A stretch of 64,000 nucleotides of DNA, taken from assembly GCF_003572205.1 (NCBI RefSeq), contig NZ_QXNY01000002.1, positions 248,001 to 312,000 of the forward strand. Direction: 5' to 3'. Origin of the DNA: Algihabitans albus. GTDB lineage: Bacteria; Pseudomonadota; Alphaproteobacteria; Kiloniellales; DSM-21159. Below, in pieces: positions 34,319 through 41,767 of this stretch. Every line of letters starts with the position of its first letter. Positions within the stretch are counted from its first letter, which is position 1. Position numbers and translations under genes: made by a program. Under the pieces are notes generated by a model. It had not been told where the DNA came from, did not search any database, and was given only the letters and a program-made list of their open reading frames with translations.

Positions 34319-36079
34319 TCAAAGTGTCAGGCCGCGCTTGCGGCCGAACGACCAGTCGACGCCGCCGCCCGGCGTGACCGCGCCCGTCACGCTCTGGCCG
34401 AGATGTTTTTCGAGCTGCGGCTTCCAGGGCACGAGCTCGAAGCCCAATCCGTTGTCGAGCATCGCGAAGCGGCCCGACGCGAGATCGAGGCGCTGGCGAT
34501 AGACGCCGGCGACCGTCTCGCCGTCGCTGCTCTTCTGGCGCTTCAATCCCGTCTCGGCTTCGAGCTTCGCGGCGGCAGCCGCGAGGTCTCGCTCGCGCAG
34601 CGTCTTGAGAAGATCGCGTGAGAAGCTGACGCGGCCGCCGCGTCGGGCCGCGAGGCCGTCTGCCTCAAGATGATCGATCCGCCGTTCGAGCGCGGCCGAA
34701 ACCTCGGCGCCGAAGCCGCCTGCGCTCAGCGGTGCGCGCTCGCGGGCGAGTTGAAGTCGATCGAGCCAGGTGGCGCCGTCCGCAGTCACCTGCGCTTCCA
34801 GTGAGACGTCGGATCGCCCGACCAGCGACAGACGCGGACGGCCGCCGCCCTTCGGAGTCCAGCTCCGCGACTCGACGATGCCGCCGACCGGCGTGTCTCC
34901 GGTCATGTCGAGATCGGAAAAGCGCAGATGATGAACGCGGCCATCGACGCCATCGATGACCGCATAGGCTTCGCCCCTGAGTTCATCATGGAGGCCGCGA
35001 TCGACGAGCCGCCCGAGGATTGGCGCGGAGGGTTCCGCATCGATGGCGAAATCGGATATTGGCCGCTCGGCCCTGCCACCCATGGCGCGGTGCATGGTCT
35101 TGATGATGTCGCCGCCCATGGCGAGATCGCGGAGCGTGTCCTCCGCGCCCGGCTTCAATGTCCAGACAGCCGGGGCGAGTTTTTCAGCGACGCCGAGCCG
35201 TTCCAGCGTTTGCGCGCGGCCGATCAGGCGTCGGCGCAAATCGGGGTCTGTCGGTTGCGGCGATCCTGGCCGCAGATCGGCGACGCCGACATTGTCGTCG
35301 GCGAGACCGCGCAGCGTCTTGTCGAGGCCGGTCCAGCGTTCGGCCGTTACCTCGGCGTCGAGTCCGGATGCGATCTCGCGCGCGCTGCGCGGCCCGAGCT
35401 CCAGCGTGACCAGTTCTTCGGCGCGAGCGCGGAAGCCGCGGCTGATGTAATCCCGTGAGATGACAAGGTCCTTGCCGTCGTCGGCCTTACCGCGCACCTG
35501 AACGTGGATGTGCGGATTATCGGTGTTCCAATGGTCGACAGCGATCCAATCGAGCTGCGTTCCAAGATCGCGCTCGGCCTGGTCCATGAGATCGCGCGTG
35601 AAGGCGCGGACATCCTCCATCGACCCGGCGTCCTCAGGTGAAACGATGAAGCGGAAATGGTGGCGGTCGTCTTCGCAGGCTGAAGCGAAAGCCCGCTCGT
35701 CGGCACTGTCGCCGTCGCGGTCGAACATCGCCGCATCGCGGCCATTCCGGGTGACACCGTCGCGCTTCAGATAATCAATGTGTTTGGCGAGCGGCGCGGA
35801 GCGATAGCGGGCGCCGCGATGGCGGACGATCCGCGCCTTGATGACGACACGCCGTTGCGTGCGGGAAAGTCCTCGGGCCGCGTTGACAAAGCGGCCGCGG
35901 CCGAAACGTGAATTGCTCAGTCCGTGACGTCTCGCCCCGTTGAATCGATAGCCGGTATGCCCTGCCTTCTTAGCCGCGCGCATGACCTGGCCGACGAAGC
36001 TCTTAGCCTTCTGGCTGCGCGCGCCGCGATCGCGAATGCGCCCCGCTCTGATACGGACATCGTTGTCGCGATTGCTCAT
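34319..36079 (-). CDS. Relaxase/mobilisation nuclease (MOBP type, DUF3363)
   Basis: 586 residues from the ATG at 36079. The N-terminal nuclease part has the three-histidine motif as VDHWNTDNPHIHVQVRGK (motif III of the HUH relaxases), preceded by HHFRFIVSPEDAGSMEDVRAFTRDLMDQAERDLGTQLDW. The long C-terminal part is DUF3363, usual in ICE relaxases of this group. It would nick the origin of transfer, stay bound to the 5' end and pilot the strand into the recipient. The basic N-terminus (residues 1-90) is Arg-rich. Confidence 0.93.
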   Translation of the reverse strand: MSNRDNDVRIRAGRIRDRGARSQKAKSFVGQVMRAAKKAGHTGYRFNGARRHGLSNSRFGRGRFVNAARGLSRTQRRVVIKARIVRHRGARYRSAPLAKHIDYLKRDGVTRNGRDAAMFDRDGDSADERAFASACEDDRHHFRFIVSPEDAGSMEDVRAFTRDLMDQAERDLGTQLDWIAVDHWNTDNPHIHVQVRGKADDGKDLVISRDYISRGFRARAEELVTLELGPRSAREIASGLDAEVTAERWTGLDKTLRGLADDNVGVADLRPGSPQPTDPDLRRRLIGRAQTLERLGVAEKLAPAVWTLKPGAEDTLRDLAMGGDIIKTMHRAMGGRAERPISDFAIDAEPSAPILGRLVDRGLHDELRGEAYAVIDGVDGRVHHLRFSDLDMTGDTPVGGIVESRSWTPKGGGRPRLSLVGRSDVSLEAQVTADGATWLDRLQLARERAPLSAGGFGAEVSAALERRIDHLEADGLAARRGGRVSFSRDLLKTLRERDLAAAAAKLEAETGLKRQKSSDGETVAGVYRQRLDLASGRFAMLDNGLGFELVPWKPQLEKHLGQSVTGAVTPGGGVDWSFGRKRGLTL

Positions 36080-36326
36080 GCCGTTCGCCCCCGGTGAAAA
36101 CGGATGGCACGGCAAAAACGCAGTAAAAACAGGGAGTAAGCGGTGTGCGCGGCACTGCGGCGATCAGTGTGGCGGGCAAAAACATCAACAACAACAACGC
36201 CGTAGCGCCTGTTGGGGCGCGGCCTTTTATCTCGCCGTCCTGCCGTTGTTCCACTCTCCGACCTCTGCGCTCCTTCCAAAAGCGCGACAGGGCACGACAG
36301 AGCGCGGCTATCTGCGAATGGAGGCC
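36080..36326. other. Intergenic before the relaxase gene, candidate oriT
   Basis: 247 bases with no frame, AT-rich patches and short dyads (for example GCGCC-TGTTGG-GGCGC, and CGGCACTGCGGCGATCAGTG), just upstream of the relaxase gene. Related elements keep their origin of transfer beside this gene. I cannot point to a nick sequence, so this is inference from position. Confidence 0.35.
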
Positions 36327-37085
36327 TCATTGACCTCGCTCCGTTGCCGACCTGACGAACAGGCCGTTTGGCGGACGGGGCGCATGCGCACGGTCGTCAT
36401 TGTGAGGCGCATTCGACGTCGCACCGGAAGGCCCAATTCCTGCCACCGAACTCGCGCCGCGATTGCCGTCGATGTGCATGACGAACAGCGGAGCGGCGCG
36501 CCAATCGACGACGATGGCCGCGCCGTCTTCCTGCTGACGATCTGCACCCGAACCGTCGATCAGGGGAGCCAGGGTCGCCAGATAGGCCCGAGTCTCACGC
36601 GGCAACGGACGACCGGTGGCAAGATGTTCGGCATAGCGTCCCGGTCCCGCATTGTAGGCGGCCAGGAAGCCGGGCGCGCCGAAGCGATCATACATCGCAC
36701 GCAGATAGGCGGCGCCCGCCAGGATGTTATCGCGTGGGTCGAATGGATCGACTCCGAGACCATGCAGCGTTCTCAGCTCGCGCCAGGTCTCGGGCATGAT
36801 CTGCATGAGGCCCATCGCGCCGGCGCTGCTCACGGCATATCGATTGCCTGCGCTTTCGGCCTGCATCACGGCGCGAATCCGCTGCACAGGGATGTCAAAC
36901 CGCCTTGCGGCCTCGGCGATGAAACGGTCGATTGAGGACGCATGGACCGCGCCTGTCGGGGTGCTCGCCGCTTGCACCGTTAGCTCGGCGCGTGCGGGAA
37001 GCGCCGCTGCGACCGGGAGCGTGAACAGCGTCAGTGCGGCCAAGAGAGTGCGAAAAGTGCGGCCGGAAAGAGGGAGGCGCTGCAC
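36327..37085 (-). CDS. Conjugation-associated lytic transglycosylase
   Basis: 252 residues from a GTG at 37085, chosen because GGGAGGG sits just upstream and it starts right after the traF stop; the frame is open to 37145. A signal peptide (LLAALTLFTLPVAAALPARA) is followed by an SLT domain with the catalytic Glu in IRAVMQAESAGNRYAVSSAGAMGLMQIMPETWREL and the AYNAGPGRY motif. It opens peptidoglycan locally for assembly of the mating channel (VirB1-like role). Confidence 0.88.
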   Translation of the reverse strand: MQRLPLSGRTFRTLLAALTLFTLPVAAALPARAELTVQAASTPTGAVHASSIDRFIAEAARRFDIPVQRIRAVMQAESAGNRYAVSSAGAMGLMQIMPETWRELRTLHGLGVDPFDPRDNILAGAAYLRAMYDRFGAPGFLAAYNAGPGRYAEHLATGRPLPRETRAYLATLAPLIDGSGADRQQEDGAAIVVDWRAAPLFVMHIDGNRGASSVAGIGPSGATSNAPHNDDRAHAPRPPNGLFVRSATERGQ

Positions 37086-37089
37086 AGCG

Positions 37090-37602
37090 TCAGCCCTCCC
37101 GCGTCCAGACCGGCGTCGCCCGGACGATGATTGTGTCTGCGCCAAGCGGGCCGAAATATCGGCCGTCGAGGCTCGCTGGCTCCTCCGGATTAAGTAGAAA
37201 GACCTGATCTTCGCGGAGCAGTTGGCAGCCCTGCCAGACCGGTAGTCGGCGGCCGAGCCGGTCGCGCTCGCGCGCTTCGGCGACCGCGTGACCGGCGATG
37301 GTAATTGTCGTTCCGCGGCGACAGATTTCAGCGCCCGGCAGCGCGACGACGCGCTTCAACAGCGGCGTATCACGGCCGAGATACCCGTTCTCGAACAACC
37401 ATTGGCCAAGCGGCGGCGGTGGGCGAACGGCGACTAGATCGCCGACATGCGGCGTGTCGATCGGCGTCACCGCGTAGAAGCCGACGGGCACGCTCGGCGA
37501 CGCGTTCCAGAGCAGAACCGGATCAGCCTCGATGACGGTCGAAGCGCCGATCAGACCGAGCGCCGCGCCGGAAAGGATGAGGGTTCGACGCGCCGGGGTC
37601 AT
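37090..37602 (-). CDS. traF: S26 family signal peptidase TraF
   Basis: 170 residues from the ATG at 37602, which overlaps the DUF2840 stop (ATGA). A membrane helix LILSGAALGLIGASTVI is followed by the active-site serine motif WNASPSVPVGFYAV and the lysine in PLLKRVVALPGAEICRR. A late GRYFGPLGADTIIVRATPVW completes the S26 pattern. In RP4, TraF is the peptidase that cyclises the TrbC pilin, and here trbC is on the same element. Confidence 0.93.
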   Translation of the reverse strand: MTPARRTLILSGAALGLIGASTVIEADPVLLWNASPSVPVGFYAVTPIDTPHVGDLVAVRPPPPLGQWLFENGYLGRDTPLLKRVVALPGAEICRRGTTITIAGHAVAEARERDRLGRRLPVWQGCQLLREDQVFLLNPEEPASLDGRYFGPLGADTIIVRATPVWTREG

Positions 37603-38063
37603 GCGCTCACCTGGCTGCGTTTCAGCCATGCGGTGTGCCGAAGATCGGTGTAAGGACGAGCATCAAGGCCGGTCGTCAGGCGGTTGTGAACGTGCCGCCA
37701 ATGGTCGGGACACACGTCTTCGGGCGCGAGCCCGAGCGCTTCGATCTGGTCGATGGCGATGAGCGCGGCTTCGACCGTCGGCCAGCCGGTAAGGCGTAGC
37801 AGAATCTCCCCACCGGGCGTCACATGCGGAACGGTTGAACAGCCTTCGTCGGGTCTGACGGCGCGCAGGATATCGAGCCGGCTTTCGACCGTGCCATAGT
37901 CGTTCGCCGACCAGCGAACGAAGGCGAAGACGGCGCCTGGATTGAAACCGACCGTGCGCCGGCGCCGACTGTGAACCGTTTCCTGCATGGTGCGGCCGAA
38001 ACGAATCCAGCGTTCGACGCGGCCTTCGATCCACAGAAGATCGACAGTCGTTCGGCCGGTCAT
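37599..38063 (-). CDS. DUF2840 protein
   Basis: 154 residues matching the DUF2840 pattern (VDLLWIEGRVERWIRFGR...RRRRTVGFNPGAVFAFVRWSANDYGTVESRLDILRAV, then TPGGEILLRLTGWPTVEAALIAIDQIEALGLAPEDVCPDHWRHVHNRL). This family is found almost only between the excisionase-like gene and traF in such ICEs; its role is unknown. Start and stop overlap both neighbours by four bases, so rdfS, DUF2840 and traF are one translation-coupled unit. Confidence 0.88.
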   Translation of the reverse strand: MTGRTTVDLLWIEGRVERWIRFGRTMQETVHSRRRRTVGFNPGAVFAFVRWSANDYGTVESRLDILRAVRPDEGCSTVPHVTPGGEILLRLTGWPTVEAALIAIDQIEALGLAPEDVCPDHWRHVHNRLTTGLDARPYTDLRHTAWLKRSQVSA

Positions 38064-38344
38064 GCGCGTTTCTTGTCAGCATAGGCCGGCGAGACCGCTG
38101 CATGGCGCTTGGCGGGCAGAACCTCGTCGCCGGTGTCGTCGGAGGTGGATGTCTTCTCGCCGCGGCCGACCCAGGCTTGCAGATCCTCGACGGCGTAGAC
38201 GACGCGCCCGCCGATCTTCGAGTAACGCGGTCCGGTGCCGTAGGTCCGATGCTTTTCGAGTGTGCGGCCGGAAAGGCCCAGGAAGCGGGCGGCTTCGGGA
38301 GTTCTGAGGTAGCGCGGCGGCAAACCGGCATTGGGGTCTGGCAT
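38060..38344 (-). CDS. rdfS: AlpA/RdfS-type excisionase (recombination directionality factor)
   Basis: 94 residues from the ATG at 38344 (MPDPNAGLPPRYLRTPEAARFLGLSGRTLEKHRTYGTGPRYSKIGGRVVYAVEDLQAWVGRG). This is a MerR-like winged HTH of the AlpA family; the upstream part of the frame to 38461 is unlikely to be translated. In ICEMlSymR7A the related RdfS drives excision and lies upstream of the same DUF2840/traF genes. Here it should direct the serine recombinase at 55191 towards excision (inference). It is probably switched on by the FseA-type activator encoded just upstream. Confidence 0.8.
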   Translation of the reverse strand: MPDPNAGLPPRYLRTPEAARFLGLSGRTLEKHRTYGTGPRYSKIGGRVVYAVEDLQAWVGRGEKTSTSDDTGDEVLPAKRHAAVSPAYADKKRA

Positions 38345-38466
38345 GGATAACGCCTCCGGTAGGTTGCGCACCGCCGCGAACTGCGGCGGCGTGTCGGAGG
38401 CGAGAGAAGCGGAGAAGTGCGGCCGGGAGGGATGATGAAAGGCTGAGAAGAAAAACGTCACCCCGA

Positions 38467-38479
38467 AAACGGACCGTTT
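38467..38479. promoter_or_regulatory. Palindrome upstream of the excisionase gene
   Basis: AAACGG-A-CCGTTT, a perfect 6-bp dyad around one base, 123 bases upstream of the rdfS-like start and 42 bases past the end of the activator gene. It is a candidate site for the FseA-type activator or for a repressor of the excision/transfer operon. Confidence 0.5.
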
Positions 38480-38520
38480 GCAGCGTCAACCGTGCTGTAG
38501 ATTGCGCACGAGATTCGTGC

Positions 38521-39268
38521 TCACCGGCGGTTTTGGCTGCGAGCAGTTGGGCGTTTGCCGGCAAGCAAGGCGCGGTATCCGTCGTGGGTGAGCATCGCGC
38601 CGTGCGTCGCGAGGCGCGCGACCTGGGCTTTAAGCGCGCTGGTTTTCCAGTGCTCGGCGTCGACACGCGCTCGGCCGAAGAAGCGTACGGCGATGGTTCG
38701 ATAGCTGGCGTTTTGGCGCAAACCGTCTGTCACCCGCAGCGCATATTTGATGCGCTTGCGTTGTTGCTCCGTAAGCGGAGGAGCGCTCGCGCGGCCGTAC
38801 AAAAGCAGGTGGCGCAGTCGCTCGGCCGCAGCCAGGCGCACGCACCATTGTTCGTCAAACGGCAGGAGGACGCCGATTGGTTTGTCGTCGGACGACAGGT
38901 TTCCGACGAGGAGTGAGCCGCTTTCGAGCTTGAGATAGGTCGTCTGAGAGTCGCGTCGCGTATCGGCGATGGGCATGTCACTCAGCGGTGCTGATTGGAT
39001 GCCGACGTCAGGCAGCGGCGCGATCAGACTGACGGCTGCGGGTGCTATATCGGGGCGCCAGAAGACGGGCGCGGTGGGTGCGGCGATGTTCGGATCGACG
39101 GGGAAATCGCAACCCCCAGTCTGCCGGAGTTGCGCGGCCATGCAGCATCAGCGGATATGTCGCTTCATACCGCTCATTGCGCCTCAAGCATTCCCAGGCG
39201 AGGCCCGAAACGTCGAGATCGTCGAAGTTGTCGTAGACGCGATCGTTGCGCCAATCTGGCAGCGGCAT
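38521..39268 (-). CDS. fseA: DUF6499/DUF2285 transfer activator, FseA type, split over two frames
   Basis: The first frame starts at 39268 (MPLPDWRNDRVYDNFDDLDVSGLAWECLRRNERYEATYP, DUF6499; ribosome site GGAG) and on its own would end at 39008. The second frame (39141 to 38521) carries PVDPNIAAPTAPVFWRPD followed by a basic DUF2285 domain (about 19 Lys/Arg against 5 Asp/Glu in the last 80 residues). The frames meet at TTT-CCC-C (39106-39100); a +1 shift there gives ...WGLRFP-VDPNIAAP..., a smooth 248-residue protein. In ICEMlSymR7A the matching gene pair is joined by programmed +1 frameshifting into FseA, which activates rdfS. A sequencing error is the alternative, but the match to the known arrangement argues against it. 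Confidence 0.85.
39100..39106 (-). promoter_or_regulatory. Putative +1 ribosomal frameshift site TTT-CCC-C
   Basis: In the first frame the codons are TTG-CGA-TTT-CCC-CGT. A proline tRNA on CCC can re-pair one base forward on the next CCC, giving GTC-GAT-CCG (V-D-P) in the second frame. This is where the two halves of the protein family join. Confidence 0.75.
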
Positions 39269-39295
39269 GACCGAACTCCACTCGCGGACGCGCAT

Positions 39296-39429
39296 CGGAT
39301 TTTGCGCGTATTGTTCTTGAGATTTGCTTCATCACCGCTTTTGCATAGAGCTGGGTGCGGCATCGCCTGATGCGAGCAGCGCAACACCCCTGATTGTGCG
39401 GTTCGCAGTATTTGCCACTCGACGCACCG
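39296..39429. other. Leader between the qseM-like and fseA-like genes
   Basis: No frame is recognised. It probably carries a separate promoter for the split activator, since the gap is long for an operon on this compact strand. Confidence 0.3.
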
Positions 39430-39699
39430 CTAACCGGCGGAGGACAGCAACTCGCGATAGCCGTGTTCGGTCATCCAGCGGGCGCGGCCGAGATGACTTT
39501 GATGCACCTGCTGCGCGCGCTCGGGCTCCGCCTCGGGGTCGATGCCGAGCAGCAATCGCGCAACTTCGGGCCAAGACGCGCCCGCTCGCTCGGCGTCGAG
39601 CAGCCGCATGTAGAGCTTGATATGCTCGCGATCATAGGGCGTCAGCGCTTCGCCGGTTGGCGGCGCTTCTGCAATCGTGGCGTCTGGAGAACGGGTCAT
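39430..39699 (-). CDS. qseM: Stand-alone DUF2285 protein, QseM-type antiactivator
   Basis: About 89 residues from the ATG at 39699 (ribosome site AAGGAT); a start at 39717 adds six residues. The DUF2285 fold is clear: LTPYDREHIKLYMRLLDAERAGASWPEVARLLLGIDPEAEPERAQQVHQSHLGRARWMTEHGYRELL. Unlike the activator's domain it is slightly acidic (about 11 Asp/Glu, 9 Lys/Arg). In ICEMlSymR7A, QseM is an acidic DUF2285 protein that binds the DUF6499 part of FseA and blocks it. It is divergent from the XRE gene at 39874, as qseM is from qseC. Confidence 0.8.
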   Translation of the reverse strand: MTRSPDATIAEAPPTGEALTPYDREHIKLYMRLLDAERAGASWPEVARLLLGIDPEAEPERAQQVHQSHLGRARWMTEHGYRELLSSAG

Positions 39700-39830
39700 G
39701 TCAGATCCTTGGCTCATGGCCGCGCACCATTAATGAACTGGAAACCATGACGCCTGCAACCGCTGCGTGGTTGAATTTTGGCTATGCGGCGGAAGCGCCC
39801 GCAACAAGTCCCGATCCTGGCCGCGTATTA

Positions 39831-39845
39831 TAATGCGTAGCATTA
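39831..39845. promoter_or_regulatory. Operator palindrome between the qseM-like and XRE genes
   Basis: TAATGC-GTA-GCATTA, a perfect 6-bp dyad in the only AT-rich part of the divergent promoter, 28 bases before the XRE gene's ATG. It is likely bound by the XRE protein to balance its own gene against qseM. Confidence 0.6.
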
Positions 39846-39873
39846 AAATACACAATTGGCCCTTATCCTGCCG

Positions 39874-40128
39874 ATGGACATCCGCAGGGTATTTGGACGC
39901 AATTTGCGAACGCACCGGCTTGAGGCCGCGCTCAGCCAGGAGGCGTTGGCCGAGCGAATCGGGGTCGACCGAGCGCATGTGAGCGCCATGGAGCGCGGCC
40001 AGCAGAATGTGACGATCATTACCCTGTGGCATGCGGCGCGGGCGCTCGACATCAAGCCGGCGGCGCTGCTCGAAGACGGCGACGGGGGCGGTGACGACAA
40101 CGCCGCCACGGATGAGACCGGCGCGTAG
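39874..40128 (+). CDS. XRE family regulator, QseC-like by position
   Basis: 84 residues from the ATG at 39874; a TTG at 39856 would add six. A Cro/C1 HTH fills most of it: FGRNLRTHRLEAALSQEALAERIGVDRAHVSAMERGQQNVTIITLWHAARALDIKPAALL. The acidic tail GDGGGDDNAATDETGA is variable. It is transcribed away from the DUF2285 gene with a shared palindrome between them, the same layout as QseC/QseM in ICEMlSymR7A. It probably sets whether the antiactivator is made. Confidence 0.85.
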   Translation: MDIRRVFGRNLRTHRLEAALSQEALAERIGVDRAHVSAMERGQQNVTIITLWHAARALDIKPAALLEDGDGGGDDNAATDETGA

Positions 40129-40168
40129 GCGCTGTCGCCGCCGAATCCTGGATTCAATAGCTGGGCAG

Positions 40169-40200
40169 AAAAAAGCCCCGTCCGGCGAACCGGACGGGGC
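40169..40200 (-). terminator. Rho-independent terminator of the DUF736 gene
   Basis: An 11-bp perfect GC stem (GCCCCGTCCGG and CCGGACGGGGC) closed by a TTCG tetraloop on the minus strand, followed by six T. It lies 10 bases past the DUF736 stop. The convergent XRE gene ends 41 bases away. Confidence 0.9.
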
Positions 40201-40209
40201 GCTTGGGTC

Positions 40210-40533
40210 TCAGTCGCCGTTCTTGCGGCGGTTGCGGGACCAGATGAGGCTGGACGTTTCGCCGTCTTCGTCGTCGAAGAGATTGGCGTAGATCGGAGCG
40301 GTAAAGCTCGGATCGTCGAGCTTGAGGCTCAGATAGTCGCGGCCCTCGTTCGAGCGCTTGGACCAGGCGGCGCCGATCTCGGCGCGGCCGACGAAGACGC
40401 GGTGGCTTGGGGCGTTGTCATTGGTCGAGCCCTCTTCGGGGACGATGCGGACGTTCTGCGCCTGGACGCTGAGGGTGACGATCTCGCCGACATACTCGCT
40501 GCCGCTCTTCTTGAAGGTTCCGATGGTGGCCAT
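40210..40533 (-). CDS. DUF736 protein
   Basis: 107 residues from the ATG at 40533 (ribosome site AAAAGGAG). The start MATIGTFKKSGSEYVGEIVTLSVQAQNVRIVPEE, then APSHRVFVGRAEIGAAWSKRSNEGRDYLSLKLDDPSFTAPIYANLFDDEDGETSSLIWSRNRRKN, is the complete DUF736 pattern. The family is carried by plasmids and ICEs of alphaproteobacteria and is often highly expressed; its function is unknown, perhaps nucleic-acid binding. It has its own strong terminator. Confidence 0.93.
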   Translation of the reverse strand: MATIGTFKKSGSEYVGEIVTLSVQAQNVRIVPEEGSTNDNAPSHRVFVGRAEIGAAWSKRSNEGRDYLSLKLDDPSFTAPIYANLFDDEDGETSSLIWSRNRRKNGD

Positions 40534-41134
40534 TTCAATTCTCCTTTTGGCTTTCGAGCCCGCGCCCATCGCGGCCTCGATGGCTTGTCGGACGGCCGGG
40601 GAAGATGGCCGCCGCAGCCCTTGCGGCCCGAAGCGAAGCGGAGGACGGCGGCGCTGGGCTTTCTTGATCCGCGAGGAATGGGCGTAGCCCAGGGGAAGAA
40701 AGTTCAACGCTGCCGTTGCGGCTTAGGCGATCGAGGCGAAGCCGGCCCCGGCCAGATCGAGCCACGAGAGGCCGCGACGAGCGCAGGCAACAGGCATGGG
40801 AGAGAGCTGACAGCTACCAGTCAGAACCGGCAAGAGTTCGGCAATGCGTGTCGCGCAATGACAGGCGTTGGCGTGCAAATGGGCTGGGGGAATCGTTCTC
40901 GGGAGACTGGCGCGATTGCGCGACATTCATGCTTGGCGCTTCAGTCCGGCCGAGTCGCGGAGTCTCTAAAACGTCTGATCGTATCGAAGGGTGCAACGCG
41001 ACGGGCTCTCAGACTCCGGACTTTAGGCAGTATGGGCGGCAGGAATGCGGACAAAGCCGATCTTTGGGCTTTGAGCTTGAGTGTTGGCTTTCGTGGAGGT
41101 GTCGAAAACGGTCCTATCCGGCGTGAAGGCTGTT
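40534..41134. other. Long upstream region of DUF736, no gene
   Basis: No recognisable coding sequence. The stretch next to DUF736 is very GC-rich and contains AGCGGAGGACGGCGG at 40637-40651, which recurs exactly upstream of the DUF2493 gene at 49164-49178. The cargo cluster begins at about 41135, so the ICE/cargo border probably falls in here. Confidence 0.4.
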
Positions 41135-41767
41135 TTACCGCCGCTCGACGGCAATCACAGTGTCGATGACAGTGGCGGTCTGACCGTCCGGTCCAATCGC
41201 GACCCGTTCGACCGGGCCAACGAACACATTGCGCCATTCCGAGGGGCTGAGATCGAGAGCGGCCATTTCGTCTTCGGCGGTGGGGTAGACCGTATCCGGG
41301 TCGGCCCATGACCAGGGTGGGCAAGACCCGTGGGCTCCGATCAGCAGCAAGCCGCCCGGCACAACAGCGTTCGCAGCGCGACGCAGTGCCGATACCCGGT
41401 CAAACTTCCCCGGCGAGTGCAGGAACATGGCAGTCACAAGATCGAATTTTCCTTCTGGAATGGACACGCCCAGATCGTGCCGTTCGAATTGCGCGCGTTC
41501 AGCAACTTCCGCCTCTCGCGCCGCCTGCCTTGCGGCATTGAGGGCGGACTCTGCCACATCGACGCCGGTGACGGTCCAGCCTTGTTTGGTAAGCCAGATC
41601 GCGTCATCGCCCCGTGCACAGCCAAGGTCCAGCGCGCGTCCGATTGCACGGCCTTCCGCAAAGCGGACAAGGATAGCCGAAGGACGACCGCCCGAGAGCT
41701 TGCTCATCTTCGTGTAGTGGCCTTCCCAGAAGTCGGCTGGATCATCGTGAAGTTGGGGGACTGTCAT
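41135..41767 (-). CDS. Class I SAM-dependent methyltransferase
   Basis: 210 residues from the ATG at 41767, overlapping the MFS stop (ATGA). The SAM-binding core is clear: motif I ALDLGCARGDDAIWLTKQGWTVTGVDVAESALNAAR (residues ~45-80), motif II KFDLVTAMFLHSP, and motif III VPGGLLLIGAHGS. It resembles small tellurite-resistance/thiopurine-type methyltransferases. Coupled to an exporter gene, it may modify a toxic compound before export (inference). Confidence 0.87.
   Translation of the reverse strand: MTVPQLHDDPADFWEGHYTKMSKLSGGRPSAILVRFAEGRAIGRALDLGCARGDDAIWLTKQGWTVTGVDVAESALNAARQAAREAEVAERAQFERHDLGVSIPEGKFDLVTAMFLHSPGKFDRVSALRRAANAVVPGGLLLIGAHGSCPPWSWADPDTVYPTAEDEMAALDLSPSEWRNVFVGPVERVAIGPDGQTATVIDTVIAVERR

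Noticed and set aside
34319-36079. A LuxR/LuxI quorum-sensing pair in the transfer region
   Set aside because: No protein in the window has the LuxR HTH with autoinducer domain or a LuxI-type synthase; the HTH proteins present belong to LysR, MarR, XRE, Rrf2, AraC, RHH and MmyB-type families.
39008-39295. Treating the two halves of the activator as separate genes
   Set aside because: The first half ends in nonsense after WGLRFP and the second has no good start or ribosome site; the joined product matches the known family.
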